Shown here piece after piece: positions 36,941 through 49,769 of a stretch of DNA of 64,000 nucleotides (position 1 is its first letter; each line of letters begins with the position of its first letter). A model generated the notes under the pieces. That model was not told where the DNA came from. It saw only the letters and a list, made by a program, of their open reading frames with translations, and ran no database searches. The stretch comes from Liquidambar formosana. Lineage: Eukaryota; Streptophyta; Magnoliopsida; Saxifragales; Altingiaceae. Made by a program: the position numbers and the translations under genes. The stretch is taken from positions 26,434,271 to 26,498,270 of the forward strand of contig CM077833.1 of assembly GCA_039720395.1 (NCBI GenBank). The letters are read 5' to 3'.

Positions 36941-36949
36941 TATATATAG
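36941..36949 (-). promoter_or_regulatory. Probable TATA box of the ARM/TPR gene
   Basis: TATATATA on the minus strand lies about 80 nt upstream of the preferred ATG. A second TATATA lies at about 36923, nearer the start. Confidence 0.45.
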
Positions 36950-37013
36950 ATTTTATAAATACGGTAAGATTTGGAGGGTGGTGGACAGTGGTGGAGTGAG
37001 TGAGTAGTGACAC

Positions 37014-40000
37014 CTAGCGGCGCATGTGGTATTTTTAAATTGATTTAAAAAATATATATATATTTTCCATATTTAAAAATGTGCGTCTTTTTTGTCTTTT
37101 TGAGAAAGGTTTGGCATCCGCAGTTCTAATAGGGGGGTGAGTGACTGAGTGATACCATTTCTGACGCGGATTGTACTTTGGTGCATTTGTTTACGTCCTC
37201 CAGGGAGAAAGAAGAAGATCGAAATAGTCACGTGCGTGTCACGGACCACCATCATCATCTTCTTCTTCTTCAGTAGTTGTTCTTCTTCTTCTCAACTCCT
37301 TGGTTTAGTTTAATATTTTTCTTGGTCATGACTCATGAGGGAGGCATGTTTCGTCTAGGTTAGGCATCTGAAGTCTAGAACCCACCAATCCCAAATTAAC
37401 TCAATTAGTGAATTTACTTAATTTCACAATTTATCAAAATTCATAAAATAAAAATTGAATTTCTAAACAGGATTGCTAGGCCAAATTCAAAATAGCCGCC
37501 TATTAAATGGGTAAAGAGTTTGGATTTTGAAACCCAATTGTAAAGCAACCAGTCTTGCTTGCGTAAACGATGAACCTGAATTAGTACTCCAGCTTCTCTT
37601 TTCGGTACTATTTTCACTTTTTCAGGCTTGTTAACTCCCTGCCATCTATATATCTATATATACTCTGCTAAAAAATTTCTCTTTTTGGTGGTCAAAATAT
37701 ATGTTTATGGAAAGCAAAGAAAAAATTCAATGCGTTATATGAGACGAGTAAAATCCCATTGAACACCCCAGATGAATAAAAATTGTGAACAAATTTTTTT
37801 TACTCAGCTCATAATTCAAAAGCTCATGCTTGCATTACCGAGAGTATTTTAATCACATAATAAATTTTTAAGGGAATTTTGAGTCCAATGGCCAGCAATT
37901 CATGCTCAGGATAAAGCTGAGCAACTTGAATCATTGCCCTTTTCTGTCAAATGGTTATTGATATAGCTAGCGAAGTCGTGTCCATGTAAGAACCCTTCAT
38001 GGGTTCTTATATTTCATCACTTCTTCCCTCTTATGTCAATGGAATGGGTCCTTATATTAACCCTATAGTTTTTCGTGGTTCATGGACAAAGAAAGCATCA
38101 TATTCCTATGTTCAAATTTTGATGTAAGTGTATTAATGTTTTTTTTTTTTTGTTTTTTTTAATAAGGATTTTATAAATAAATTCTTTCTTAATGCTCTGG
38201 GTGGGTGGTGTGCAATTTTGTTCTTTTAATCAGATTAGTCCTTTACATTCTGCCAATCAAATTTGTCTTCTCTTCTCCGGAAGTGCTTCCCACATCAGAA
38301 AAGCAAGTGGTCCTCACTCCTCACCACTCTTCATATGTTTAATCCCACGTACTTCCAGATTACATCCTAGTCTTGGTAGAGGCTTTTCCCCCTTTGCTTC
38401 TTTGTTTCTCATTAATTCCATTGTTTTCTACTTTCCTGTACTGATATGTATATATATATATATGTCATCATGTTGTCTAAGCTAGAATCTAGATCTTCGT
38501 TAAAATTCCTTCGTCAACGAATCTAATGCTTCTCCTTTTGAAAATCTACTTCGAACCAAGACCCCTATGCATTATCCAATTCAACATGGACCTTAATGTC
38601 GTGAGAACCATGGACATATATATTGTATCAATGAACCCTATATTTGTATAGGGACCTATCTAAACGATGTTAATCTTATGTTCGTATTCTTTGTTTAATT
38701 TCTTTATTACTGTTGTAATCAAGTCGAGGCGTTGGGTCTCACAGTCTTAATTCTTAGTCTGGCTGGGCCAACAATTCGCTGCCCTTCTTGTACTTTTGAG
38801 TTGTGAGAAACAGAGAAATGCATGACATGCATACAGATGGGCTGCAAAAAAAGGGGTGAGGGACCACAGCTTGGAAATGGGATATGGTCTCTTTGAAACA
38901 GAAGTTTAATGTGGTCCCTTCACCTTGCTGGCTTCTAGCTCAAATAAATATTAGCTTCACAACTAGCAAAGCACAGAACATAAGCCAGAAATATGGATTA
39001 AAAGCAGGAGAGTACCAATGGGGGAGGTCTCAAGAATATGCGGCAACTATATATAAACTTAGTATATGCAAATAGGAAGCATGAAAAGCAGACTTACAGG
39101 TATTAATCCCTATTTAGTAATGGTAAATTGGAATTAATTTATTTGCCTCGATCTGCCTAATACCGATGTACTCTTCGTGGTTTTTTTTTGTCACGATTAT
39201 GATGATTTAGTTTTGGTGTAGTTCCTACCTGGACATCTGTTAGTGTCGGGAAGCAAATCTTCGTTTTGTTTATCGAATCAGCGTGGATAAATAACTGCGT
39301 TGATTTCTAAGCTCATGATGATGGAGAACTGATACGAAATCTAGTCACACTAAACTATGTACAAACTAAGAAAAATGAAGCTCATTCTTGAAAATTTCTC
39401 AATAGGCTTAGGCTCTAGGATGGTGTCACAAGGGAAGAACAAGGAAAAATAATATCTTAAATAGTTCATGGAGCTGTAAGGTCAAGATGGAAATGTAACC
39501 GGCCACAACTCTGCACTAGCTAGCTAGCTAGTTGTGAGCACTTATAAGTTATAATCAATGAAGGTCATGTGAACTCATGTCACCCTATTTCAGATAGTGA
39601 CACTAGGTCTCTTGGTGTGGAGGTGCAGTGGCCTATACCCCCAGACTGCATGCATTCAGAAGCCTACAAACGAGGTAGCTGTGAGGTGAACCCACTTAAA
39701 GAAAAGTAATGCAGTACCAAAGATCTATGAGAAATCATACCAAAACCATATATGCTAGATCTTGCATCCACTTAAAAATTTCAGGATGTTTACAAAATAC
39801 CAAAAGCAGCTTTAAATCTTTGCCAAACTACTACATCCACTAAAGAATTTCAATTTTTTTTGTTTCTGTATTTTAACAGGTTGTGAGTCATGTAGGTATA
39901 AAAAAGGCAAGATTGTAGTCCAGTGAAATAATTCAGGAAATCCACCTTGAAAGAAATCTGTAAATTATAACTGATATCTCGGAGGAAAAATGAATCTGCA

Positions 40001-40841
40001 GTGACATATATGATCGAAGTCTGAAGCAAAATGAGCGCATTTATTTGTTACTTTATTCTTGCTTGTAATTAACATACTTCTTGATTCGCCAAATTAAAAA
40101 AAGAATACTTTACAAACGGAGGAACACAAAGCCAGAGAATGAAAAGACTAGGTATGCAAAACTCAACAGTTAATGCTGGTTTTCCAGTGTTTCATTTCTG
40201 GTCCATCACATAATGCAGTCCCATGCCGCTACGATGGCAGGCTGTATGCGGGCACAACTAGGCTGCTAACACTAAACTGCATGAATTTTTACTAACATTC
40301 GGACAAGTAAAGAAGCTACTAAAGCCTAAAAGACAAACACTCTGTATATCTCGATTAGTGTTCAAGTTGTAGTAGTAGCACCAATCGATGTTATTGATCA
40401 GCCATCGATCCTTAGCATTTGAATGCATGTCTTCGATATGAGATGCAATGAGGCCTGATTTGGGTAAAGATCTCATGTAATAATTAGCAGCATCCAATCC
40501 TAGAAAACACCTCTAATTCAATTCTTCCATTTATGATTTTCCCATGTTAGGCATTTGCTCAAAAGATAGACCCAAACACTTCCAAGGCTACGCACCTGCA
40601 AATAAAAATCTGTGAGATTACAAATGAAAGAAAAGAAAGAGTAATTGCTTGTGTTTGTGAGATTACGAATTTAATGGTTTGAGACATATTCCAAAGCCTG
40701 CTGGGTTTTAGTCCTGTGAAGTATGCGCTAAGGTCTAAGAGAAACCATGATCGACTGAGCCTAGCCCGGCCCAACACTGGGCCTTCATCAAACAGTCGAG
40801 GACCATCCTCCTGGTTAAGCCCCGCATTTGTTTAAATTAAA
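37014..40841. other. Intergenic, no gene seen
   Basis: CTT-rich tracts at 37255-37295, (TA)n at 38449-38461 and a run of TAGC repeats at 39514-39531. The open frames here are short and featureless. I looked for common conserved plant microRNA sequences by eye and recognised none. Confidence 0.4.
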
Positions 40842-41240
40842 GGAGGCCTCTATTGGCATCCCAAGGTTTGTTTTTCATTCTCCACTTATTTTATACTTTA
40901 AGGTTTTATGAAAAATATAGAAAGTTTTCATAAAACCTAAACACATATTTTATTAGAAAACATCATTTTGAACAACTTTTTAGAAGAAAATTTTTCCAAA
41001 ATTTACCATTTAAGTAAATTTTTTTACCATTTGTAGCCTTTGCTTCATAAAAGACTAAAATGTCTATTTAAACGATTGATTTTGAAAAAAAAAATTTCCA
41101 AAAAATTGTTCAGAACGACGTTTTGTAATAAACAACATGATCAGTTTTTCTTTTTTAAACTTTATATATTTTTCATAAAATCTTAAAATGCAAAATAAAT
41201 GGAGATAAAAAGTAAGTTTTTGGGTACCAATAAAAACCTC
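40842..41240. mobile_element. MULE-type MITE, copy 1
   Basis: 399 bp, flanked by identical TTAAATTAAA at 40832-40841 and 41241-41250, fitting the 9-10 bp target duplications of Mutator-like elements. The ends GGAGGCCTCTATTGGCATCC and CCAATAAAAACCTC are inverted and the interior folds back (CATAAAACC with GGTTTTATG near the ends). The core AAAACATCATTTTGAACAAC is shared with the element at 52173-52563. Confidence 0.8.
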
Positions 41241-42537
41241 TTAAATTAAATAATAATATATTTATCATTAATTGTGCATTATTCACCATCATGCGAGGCT
41301 AAGTTGGATGGACCTAAAATTATAGACCATGGGTCCAGCCTACAATTGATCTGGCCTGAATATTAGTTTAATGTTTTATTTATGAAAAATTATAAATTAA
41401 TCGGTTGTGTTTACCGATTTTGTATAGCGGGTTTATTTGTAATAACTTGTAAGTGACATGTATCTAAATAAATAAAATAAAATAAAAACCCTTCATGTTT
41501 TGAAAAACCACGTGCTACATCATTTGATGGATGTGGCAGCGTTGATCTTTATTTTTTATTTTTTATTTTTTTCAATTCCATTATGCCGTTGGGTAGGATT
41601 GAAGCCACCTCATGTCTTACGATATACTACAAGACAAATGGTGTTTGTAATTGTGAGATAATTTTCCTTTTTCGGGTTTTTTTTTTTTTTTTGTTTTGGT
41701 TATAAAATTAAGAATAGATAATTGAAAATTGCAATCATGAAAAGAAAGTGTAGGATCGCATGCTTGCCAAGGATATGCAAGACAATTACTCATACATTCA
41801 ATTCCACTACCAAAAACTCTAGCTGTTAGACAAAGAAACTCGAATTGATTGAGTTTGGCCTGTACCTGTAATTCACCGTGGGCCAAATCTTTACTTTATC
41901 TGAACTGCCAAATTTACCAACAACTGCAAGCACATCCTAGGTATCACCTACCCTTTAACCCATTTAAAGCCCCTAGGAAATTTATGCACCAAACACTGCA
42001 CAAACACGAGGACCAAACCTCGGCTAAAATGAAGTTCACATTTAATGGCAGCTGTATTAATCGTTGAATGTCTTCACAAGAAGGATATTCTACGAGAATC
42101 ATAATTGGCCAGTGATCAATGACAGTAAACGCCTTCACAGGAAAGATTTGAAAGAAAGTAGTGATATACAGATATCACGATTTCCAGACATCTGCGTGTG
42201 GAAGGTAAAGAAATGAAAAACAAACCCCCTCAGCGCTATCATCCACTCGAAAACCCAAAAAGCCCAAGACTCCAAAATGGTGTTCTGCATAATTCACCTG
42301 ATGAGAACCTGTGAATGATTTGCTCCTATTTACAATTTTGAGAGAGACATGGATCCAACACTGAAAATTCCACAAACAAGTGAGCTCCGACTTTACCGCT
42401 TTAACTTCTGCTTTGTTAGTCCACTTCAGCTGGATATCTAGCTAGCCTACATCTGCGATCATTTGCCATGATCACTTACCAATTTACCTTCCGTTTCTTT
42501 GACATTCAACTTCGAAGTAATATTATTGACATTGTTG
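41241..42537. other. Intergenic, downstream of the DUF620 gene
   Basis: No coding frame is supported. It presumably includes the DUF620 3' untranslated region just below 42538. Confidence 0.4.
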
Positions 42538-44897
42538 TCAATGAGATCTCTCCAGTGCAGCAACTTTGGCCCGGTATGCTGCTGCTGCTGCCACCGCCAC
42601 CGCAGCCTTGACCCTCTCATCCTGACGGAGCTCACAGGTTTCACTGATGGAACCAAATCTTAGTTCAGCAGGGGGTATGAAACAGTCCATTGACAGGCCT
42701 GGGACATTGAATGCCACTTCCTCGATTGTCCACGCCTCTTCCATCCTGGTCTTAGTGTGGCTCATTGCCGTCTCTCCAAACCTGAAGAGGGTTACTACTG
42801 ACCGGCCGGAGTGAGCAATCATGATTCCCTCAACGGGCCTGTAATCATCAAGGAATGAATTGATTGTGGTCTCCCAGTACACCACATCACTTCCATTGGT
42901 TTGAATGCGAGTCAAATGGGAGTCTTCCAGGTGTACAAGAAGCCCTGTTCTCTGGCTGAAGTAGCCAAACAAAACATGCCTTATGATCTCGGCTGGCCCT
43001 TCACTCCTGGCCTTCAATGTCAGGGGATCTGCACAAAGCTTAAGGATGAAACAATCCTCCCCATTGATCTTCTTCTCTCCAATGCATCTTGCATTGGCAA
43101 ACATGCTTGCAGTGGTCCTTGGGTCAAGACCCTGTAAAAAGAATGGGGAGCAGATCATAAAATTGTCAGATTTGGTGAGCAAATCCTAAAACAAAGAACT
43201 TCATGATCGAGTACTGGCAAATTTACCTGAAGGGCACGGCGTAAGGGTCTAACAGGCCCTTTTGCAGCATGTGCACCAAGCCAAGGTGTGTGCCTCCACA
43301 CAAGCTTCCCGTTGCAACCAGCATGAACCTTGCTGCCACCTAGTGCGAGCTCCACATACCACATGTCCGGATTCATTTGCCACAGCACAAACCCACCTGA
43401 TTCAGCAGCCTTGGAGGAATTCCGGCTCCTTATGACCTTATTAGCAGTCTCAATGTCATAAGTTAACATCTTCACCTTTCCCATGGCATAAGAATTGTGG
43501 ATGGAGTTCTGAAGCTTTTGCCCTCCTGAGGCTGCTGTGTACTGCTGCAATATGTACTGAGCCGACGAAGTTTCCTGCAACAATACCCCCAAATCATGTC
43601 AAGGGTTTCTCCTAATAGAAAGAAAGAGATAGCCCGTATTGATCAACATGATGCTTATTTTTACGTGTGTTTCCAAAATTAAAGATAATTACCCTTCACC
43701 CACAAAAGTTAGTAAAAAAAATCTTGGTTACTCGGTATCCCTCATTTCTACAACTGCAGAAATATACCCATCGATCCGAAAATAGTAACATCTCATCCAA
43801 AAATAAACTCGAAGGACGTATTTTTCTTTGACAATATTCCTACAGATACAGATACAACAGAACAGATGCCAAGAACTGAGAGAGTAAAGGAGAAAGGGCG
43901 AAGGGGGTGCTTGTTTTCATAAAACTATTTACAAGCAACCAAACCACCTCTCCCCCCCCCCCCCCCCCCCCAAAAAAAAAAAAAGAAAAAGAAAAAAGAA
44001 GAGGATAAAAAAGGGTCTATTTTCATAGAACCATTTCGCCACCAAACAAATAAAAAGCTGTGCTTGCAATCGACACCCAAATGTTGAGCAGAAAATCATA
44101 AGAGACAGTGTTCTGTATAAAGCCATAATACCAGAATAGAGAATCAACAAGTCTAGACCCGAATCCAGCATATGAGATTCAGTCTAATAGTTAAAATACC
44201 ATGTAATTTTCTTTCGATTTATACAAACATATTAAAACAATTTCTGGTTAGACCCGAATCCAGCATATGAGATTCAGTCTAATAGTTAAAATACCATGTA
44301 ATTTTCTTTCGATTTATACAAACATATTAAGTACTTTTCTTGCTTTCAAAAGCTAAAATTTCTTCCAAAAATCCTAACCAAAGAGCGCGCAATATAACTA
44401 TGAAAAAAAAATTACAGCATTGCTGAAAAGATTGAGACAGTGAGTGGGAGACTAACAATGGGGGTGTCCTTGATGCTCAAATGAGGCAAAGGGTCGGCAG
44501 TACAGACGTGCACCGGTGCGAGAGGAGCACCCAAAACGCCAAGCAGCAACCTCAGATCGGACCTTTTGTAAGCAGAAGACGAAACGGACGGTGCTCTAGA
44601 GAGCTGACCCTTCATCCAATGACCCCACCCACCTTCCATCTTCGAATCCCCACCTTCCGACCCATCTGGATCGGGCCCTTCCATCAACGGCGAGAGCGTC
44701 TCCACAGGCCTCAAGCTCCCCGATCTCGCAATCAACGGTTCCGGCTGCGACAACACGTGCCGGTCCTTCCTCCGCCGGAGCAAACCCGACATGGGTGACG
44801 CACTTCTCGCCGGACTTTTCGCCCGTGACCTCGCCGGGGATAACCCTCTAACCACCTCGTCTTTTAGTGCCGAAAAGAACCCTTGTTTTCTCTCCAT
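42538..44897 (-). CDS. DUF620 family protein
   Basis: Three exons: 44457-44897, 43227-43574 and 42538-43131, with GT-AG introns and all junctions in phase 0, giving 460 residues, a normal length for the family. Exon 1 begins MERKQGFFSALKDEVVRGLS, is Ser/Arg/Pro-rich, and reaches LLLGVLGAPLAPVHV and LPHLSIKDTPI. Exon 2 continues ETSSAQYILQQYTAASGG and includes GGFVLWQMNPDMWYVELALG and VWRHTPWLGAHAAKGPVRPL. Exon 3 starts GLDPRTTASMFANARCIGEK and includes EDCFILKLCADP, HLEDSHLTRIQT, YWETTINSFLDDYRPVEGI and a final Ala-rich helix. These blocks are the DUF620 signature. The family is plant-specific with no established biochemical function. No signal peptide or membrane segment is visible. A small tandem duplication and a poly(C)-poly(A) tract lie in intron 1. 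Confidence 0.92.
43952..43984. repeat. Compound poly(C)20-poly(A)13 tract in DUF620 intron 1
   Basis: Twenty C directly followed by thirteen A, the same arrangement as at 4234-4269. Confidence 0.9.
44154..44330. repeat. Two-copy direct repeat of about 80 bp in DUF620 intron 1
   Basis: AGACCCGAATCCAGCATATG begins at 44154 and at 44250, and the match continues without visible difference through ACAAACATATTA. The identity suggests a recent duplication. Confidence 0.85.
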
Positions 44898-45068
44898 TTT
44901 TACAGCAAGATGGAGGAGGAGCCGTAGCAGGGAGAACGATGACTACTGAGCTGACTAAAATGCAAGTGTAGACTGGGGGAGAGCAAGCAGACCAACAAGC
45001 AGGAAGAGGAATGCCGTTTTGAAGAAGGAAATTTGCTTTTTCCAACAATGAATATCTATCCGGTCCAC

Positions 45069-45078
45069 CTTATATAAA
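45069..45078 (-). promoter_or_regulatory. Probable TATA box of the DUF620 gene
   Basis: TTTATATAAGG on the minus strand lies about 170 nt upstream of the ATG at 44897. Confidence 0.5.
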
Positions 45079-46602
45079 AACCCATCAATTGACTATATTT
45101 AATAAATTGCCGCGAGACATGCGAGACTGTAGGCCGGTAGACTGTTACCGTGCTTTTTCTCCTACGAGTAGTTTTCTTTATTTTATTTTATTTTTTTAAT
45201 TTGTGTGGAGATGACAGGGATGGAGGAGAGAGATTGACGGGGGTGGTCTTGGGTTCCATGGCTATTAATTGGCTGCCTGACTGGAGCAATAGGACGAAGT
45301 TCCTGACCCACTTGTCTCGTGACACCCAGATGAAGGTGAGCAACCATATTCTCGTGACCCATATATCAACCGGCAATGGCTGGAGTTTGCCTCTTCGTTT
45401 CGGCTGCTTCTACCTACGGGCAATTTTTGGTCTTACTGCCTAGTAGAACCGCTGCTTAGAAAAATTGACTATAGAATATTACACAGACCGCAGAGTAATT
45501 TCTTTTTCTCTTCTTATATTTTTTTGAAAAAAAAAAATTCCTCTTTTTCCTTTTTAACCAAGAGATATCCAAACTTTCGTGGAATACATGATCGCCAATA
45601 CCCACTTAGCCTCAAGAAGATGTGAAAACTTAAATTTAAAACTTTTTATTCCTTGACGTATAAGTTTAATTTCATAAATCTCAGAAATCATTTATTTATC
45701 TCTTGAGATTCGAACAATCTAATTAGTAAAACTGATTAAAACAATTTTCTTACTTGTGAATATGGGCATTAAATTAATTTGAACCGCCTAAGATGGCACG
45801 GCACATGTCATACACTAATAATTATGATAGGATAAAACATTTGGAACATCCGGAACATGATTAAAATATATTTTTTTTTATATTATATATTTAAAATATT
45901 AGATTTATATAGTATCCTAGACAAATAGCAATTTTCTGTAGAAGTGGGGCCCCTTTTTTTCGTTGAAGTGGGGTCCTTTAAGCAATTAAGCGTAGAGATT
46001 TGACTAATAGGGTTCCAGGACTTTGCCTAGCTACAAGCGTATGAATGGGCTGCCTGTCTTTTTTGAAATGGCGCTTGCTAGCTTTGCTTTGCAACCACTA
46101 CATCCTCAATCACATCGACGATCACGGCGACAATGTTTGCTCCCTCATATTAGTTTTATGTTTTAAAATGAGGAGAAAAAAAGGGAGAGGAGCTCCTAGT
46201 GTGTAACATGATAAAATCTATGGGGGTTGATAAAATCTATGGGGGTTGGTATTAATGGGGAGTTTGAAGCTAGTTGTGAAAAAATATAAATGGTAAATTC
46301 ATTTATTGGAAGATGGATATTCTTTTTGTTTTTTCATTTTTTAAAAAATCAATAGAAACTACCTTTTAATCCATTTAATATCTATAAATTGGTATTAACG
46401 TTTTCCCATAAAGTTAATTCAATTTCACTCACTTTAACAAATGAGATTAATGCTATTAAATTATAATATTATCGGTTGGAAGATGAATATTAACCATCTT
46501 GCAAGTGGGGGATCTTATTTGAATCTTCGCACAAAAATATGTTAGTCGAAGCTCCAAAGACAAAAAAAAAATGTTGCATGCCTCAAGTCTTTCAAACCTT
46601 AA
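45079..46602. other. Intergenic, no gene seen
   Basis: AT-rich. TGATAAAATCTATGGGGGTT is repeated in tandem at about 46209-46247. No credible gene. Confidence 0.4.
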
Positions 46603-46760
46603 TGCTATGTTTAGATTATGAATTTTTAGGTGGAATTTGCTTTTAAAATGGAATTTATAAAATTTTTATAAGAATGAGATTAATAAAATCTTTATAAAAT
46701 TTTTACAAATTTCATCTCAAAAGCAAATTTCACCTAAAAATTTCTTATCCAAACATAGCG
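46603..46760. mobile_element. Tourist-like MITE, family with CGCTATGTTT ends, copy 2
   Basis: Starts TGCTATGTTTAGATTATGAA and ends TTCTTATCCAAACATAGCG, flanked by TAA (46600-46602 and 46761-46763). Same family as 32799-32941, 158 bp. Confidence 0.8.
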
Positions 46761-46763
46761 TAA

Positions 46764-47695
46764 GTCTTTTATGATAGTGCAAGTCTCATATTCCCCAAAA
46801 TAAAAAATAAAAAATATAAAAAGATTTCCATATTCAAGAATTATCTAACACATGTATTGGACATGCTCAGCGAAATTACAACCTTCAAACAATATTTTAG
46901 GAGCAATTTAGCCTAAAAACATTTTTCTAAGTAGCTGATTTGTCCCAAAAATTAGATATGAGCTACGGCCTAGGGCCAGTTACGCAAATAAATGGGTATC
47001 AAACGAAGGTCAAAGTCAAAGACTCAAAAAGCGATGACACCTTTCAAAGGATTCAGCAGACCATGTACTCAGCCGAAGAAGAAAAACATACCGAGATCAC
47101 AGACATTAGACATTTGGCCCAAATTCATGGGTTCCCGATTCTGCCAGCTTTCATTCGGTGAGATTTGTCTTAGTTTCCCGAAATGATCCTGGCCATCCGA
47201 TATGTATTCTATTATGATGATCATGATCTTCACTGAATACGGGCTACATCGAAGAAGACAAACTATGCTTTGGGGCTTTGGGCTCCTACCGGTTAGAAGA
47301 GTTGCTTTCGGGCCCTTCTCAGTATTTCAGGGTTTTCACTGCTCAACAGACAATTCTGTCCAACTGTCCCAAGTATCACATGCATCCATATCCAGTTTTT
47401 CATAAATTTCACCTAATTTTATGTAACACTTGATCACTTATTTACAGTACTTGATCTGTTATTTAAAGTTTTTCATCGAGGTAAATGTTTTAATGTCATG
47501 CTTGTTTAATTGGAATAAAATTGATGAAATGAAATCATATTTTAAATCTTTTTCCATCTAAATTTAAGTCTAAATTCATTTCACATGATGTCCTACGAAC
47601 TCATGCATTCGATGGTAAGAATAAAGATTTGAGCTCGAAACTTCTAATTATTAGGCCATGATCCTTTGAAATAATATAGCCTATGTTGCCCTTGA
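46764..47695. other. Intergenic, no supported gene
   Basis: An open frame at 46940-47161 (73 residues) is charged and lacks recognisable features; it is not called as a gene. Confidence 0.4.
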
Positions 47696-47928
47696 GGCCA
47701 TGTTTGTTTGGTTGGAATGGAATGGATGGAATGGAATCTCATTCCAATTCATTCCAAACGACATGTTTGGATAAGTTAATTAAATGGGAATGGAATCAAA
47801 TAATAGTGGTGAATTAATGATATTCATTCCGAAATGTTTATTCCAATCTCATTCCATTCCAGACTATTTTTTAACATGAAATCAGATTCCATTCCTATCC
47901 ATTTCATTCCAACCAAACAAACATAGCC
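47696..47928. mobile_element. MITE with GGCCATGTTTGTTTGG ends
   Basis: The ends GGCCATGTTTGTTTGGTTGG and CCAACCAAACAAACATAGCC are near-perfect inverted repeats. Both sides read TGA (47693-47695, 47929-47931), possibly a 3-bp duplication of a PIF-like element. The interior is rich in GGAATGGAATG and its complement. Confidence 0.7.
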
Positions 47929-47931
47929 TGA

Positions 47932-49769
47932 GGGTAACATTACTTCAAATTTCATGCCATGGGCTTGCGGGTTTATTGCACCCTATTCCACCGGCCTCAC
48001 ATTCCCTTTTTTGTGAATTTGATACTAAAACCACAGACCTGACCTATCTCTTGGGACTATTGGAGAAATGCCATCAGGTTAGAAGGCTAATAAAGTAATA
48101 ACGAAATCGATTAGGTGAAGTTGCTAATCTACTTTTATTCCCATCTGACCCATTCTTTCCACGTGTAAAAAAATAAAGGTTGGGAAATGAAATTTATACA
48201 GAATATAAATTAATAGACCCACACAGCGACTACAGATTATAGGTGACTAGAATATTTTCCATATAGTTTTTTTTTTTTTTTTTTTGGCTAAGTCCATATA
48301 GTTTTAGTTAGGTGGGTGGCGGGGTACGGCTATTTGGTCATTGGGCTTTTCCAACCCAATGCAAAGAAAATGCAAGGTGATGGTAGTGAAACTTTGGGAT
48401 CTTAGGCTTGGAATTGTTGGTACGACTCCTCTTTCTCGGAAGACTTTAGACTAAAGAGAACAAATTAACCAACTCTTATTTTTATATGGAACTAAATTCA
48501 GAAAAAGAAGGTGATTGATGTGATGAACAGAGAAAAGTAGAAGACGAGATTTTAGATTGGAATATGACTTTAGATTACTTTAGACTTATCTAAACCTAAC
48601 TAATCTGCCTTTCTCATTTCTAATGTTTGTGTGTGGTTTTACACTTGTGGTTGCATGTGTATGAAGGTGTTAACTGGCAAGAAGTAGGGGCCTGTTTGGC
48701 CGCTCGAATGGAAATCAAATGATCATAGCGTAATTTACATAAAATTGGAAATGCAAATTCATCGTTTTGAATGAGAAAATCTAAGAGAGAGGTGGCCATT
48801 AACATAGTGAGAATGAAATTTCAAAATAGATGAGTTTCATCAATTTCTAAAATTGATTATATAACATATAATTACTTTTAACGTTTTTACACGGTCACAT
48901 TCAAGATGATGAATCTGTGCTTTCAATATCATATGAAATACGTTATGCCATTTAATTGCCATTTGCAAACAAGTAACAAAAATACTTATTAGGGCACTAA
49001 TGATATTAGATGATGTTTACTCAACTCAAAGAAATTTATTTGCTTTAATTTCTTCAGTGTTGACAAAAGGAATCTTCAAGAATCCATTAGCATAATGGTT
49101 TGTGAGTAAATCCAACATGTGGGTCTTGTATTCATTAATGGCGTGTTAACCTATCCCAATACTTGTCGTGAAAGCATTTTCTTTGTATATCTTTCGTACT
49201 ATTGGGTTGAATGGTCAAACAAGCAATAAATATTGAGGAGGGGATTACCCAAGCACACCTTCCTTAGTACATTAAAAACCAATTCGGGCATGTGGATTGG
49301 AAACTAAAGTCGTCCTAATCTAGTCTCTTATAAGACTCGTGGAATGCTGTGTCGCGGATTGAGTTTGGGTCTGCTTATCTCACCTACACAATCTTTAGAC
49401 TGGCCTTAGGGAATCAACTCGGCCTTGTCAATCTTTTTCAGAAGCCTTAAACCACAGGCAATGTTTCAATCGGTGGGGCCTTTTAATTAAGAGATTGGCC
49501 CATTATCAGAGTAGGGTAGTATTTGCATTCGCATTCGAATGGAAAATTTTATTTTTATTTTTAATGCACAGCACGGCAATACTATTCAAGGGCATCCTCG
49601 AAGGATTTGATTATGTTAAAATCTTTAATATGCCTAGCTTGAGGCCAGGTTCAATTGAAAAGAGGCCTCGCACATGCCCCTTTTGAGCAAAGACATTCGC
49701 GCAGTTCAAGGGCAAGCTCAATTGAGTTCAACCATTTTGGGTTGGGTCATCATGGGTGGATAGGGGTGA
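47932..49769. other. Intergenic, no gene seen
   Basis: AT-rich, a T-run at 48268-48286. No credible frame. Confidence 0.4.

Noticed and set aside
37014..40600. MicroRNA precursor
   Set aside because: Scanned by eye for well-known conserved plant microRNA sequences; none recognised.
46940..47161. 73-residue charged open frame
   Set aside because: No start context, splice partner or homology that I can see.
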